Made by a program: the position numbers and the translations under genes
Assembly (NCBI GenBank): GCA_021847855.1
Contig: JAJZOT010000084.1
Span: 1-6,938, forward strand
Length of the DNA stretch: 6,938 bases
Reading direction: 5' to 3'
From: Thermoplasmata archaeon
GTDB lineage: Archaea > Thermoplasmatota > Thermoplasmata > Thermoplasmatales > Thermoplasmataceae
Notes under the pieces: generated by a model
What the model saw: only the letters and a program-made list of their open reading frames with translations
What the model was told of the DNA's origin: nothing
Databases searched by the model: none
Part shown: one piece after another, positions 6,419 to 6,938 of the stretch
How positions within the stretch are numbered: position 1 is the first letter of the stretch
How the letters are laid out: each line of letters starts with the position of its first letter

Positions 6419-6938
6419 TTGAGCGATAGAAGAAAACCGGACATCAGAGAATCTACTTCGAGTTCCATAACTCAGGAAGACATTTCGAACTTACCAATGA
6501 TCAGGGCAATGATACAGAAGGACATCGACTATTCCCAGGCTCTATTTGAGTATGCACAGAAATACTATGACGAGGAATGCAGGCGGTATGCGGACAAATG
6601 CCCGGACAATACGGATCTTCCCGATGAATTGTACTACAAGCAGGTCTACCTATGGTTCATCACCGAAATGATCCTGCCTTCTAAGGGTCGTACTGTTCTG
6701 GAAGAATTTGCAGAGAAATACGTTTCCCCAAAAGATCCTGAGGCTGCAAAGCGTTTACTTCTTTCGAAGAAAATGATCAGGGGATCCTTCAGGACCCTCG
6801 ACGCAACATTTTATCCTTATGTACTCATCGATCATCTGGAATCCGGGACAAGATATCTTGCTGTTTCCAAGATTCCTCCGTCGCCCGGGGCGAAAAAGAT
6901 GTTTCTCACTGGAGGCGTAATAAAAGGAAAAATTCATC
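6419..6938 (+). CDS. Partial gene, unrecognised acidic protein, runs off window
   Basis: An open frame runs without a stop from an in-frame TGA (about 6391-6393) to the window end, so the 3' end is missing. At least 173 residues are present. The only start candidate before codon 27 is TTG 6419, preceded eight bases away by GGAAGG (6405-6410). ATG 6497 (codon 27) is the alternative but has no SD. After a polar N-terminus come a charged helix (ALFEYAQKYYDEECRRYADK, 41-60), a segment with YLWFITEMILPSKG (77-90), LEEFAEKY (94-101), and MIRGSFRTLDATFYPYVLID (119-138) leading into LESGTRYLAVSK (140-151). The last part reads like strands of a small beta-barrel. I recall similar unnamed archaeal proteins with an LxSGxxY segment but can assign no function. 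It is probably cytosolic. Confidence 0.75.
   Translation, partial: MSDRRKPDIRESTSSSITQEDISNLPMIRAMIQKDIDYSQALFEYAQKYYDEECRRYADKCPDNTDLPDELYYKQVYLWFITEMILPSKGRTVLEEFAEKYVSPKDPEAAKRLLLSKKMIRGSFRTLDATFYPYVLIDHLESGTRYLAVSKIPPSPGAKKMFLTGGVIKGKIH

Overview
The window looks like archaeal chromosome, most likely from a Thermoplasmatales-type euryarchaeon. The evidence is that arginine is coded mainly by AGA/AGG and isoleucine often by ATA. TATA-like boxes lie about 25-30 bases before near-leaderless starts, the Shine-Dalgarno (SD) sequences follow the archaeal GGAGGTGA type, and a large surface protein is packed with N-glycosylation sequons. The genus is inferred, not shown. I see no rRNA, tRNA, CRISPR array, insertion sequence or attachment site.

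Layout. At the left, a 26-bp near-palindrome overlaps the presumed TATA box of a single large gene (63-2618). That gene encodes a membrane protein with an N-terminal bundle of membrane segments, a basic cytoplasmic linker, a long glycosylated ectodomain and a C-terminal anchor. After it come about 315 bases between convergent genes, holding a GC-rich stem-loop, T-tracts and one plausible 42-residue reverse-strand ORF (2718-2846). A 190-residue helical, acidic conserved-hypothetical protein is coded on the reverse strand (2934-3506). It shares a divergent promoter region of 217 bases with the next forward unit.

The most interesting part is that forward unit. A 647-residue protein (3724-5667) joins a phospholipase D-type nuclease domain (one HxK...GSxN half-site) to a P-loop ATPase whose Walker A, Walker B, Asn-containing motif and following Arg resemble superfamily 3 helicases of viruses and plasmids. 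Forty-three bases downstream is a 186-residue plasmid pRiA4b ORF-3-like protein with a C-terminal Cys/His zinc cluster (5711-6271), probably cotranscribed. A third forward gene starts at TTG 6419 and runs off the window; it encodes an unrecognised acidic protein.

The nuclease-ATPase fusion plus its small zinc-binding partner is a reasonable candidate for a DNA-targeting defence module or a leftover replication/mobilisation function of an integrated element. Both readings are inferences from domain architecture. The two flanking hypotheticals may or may not belong to it.
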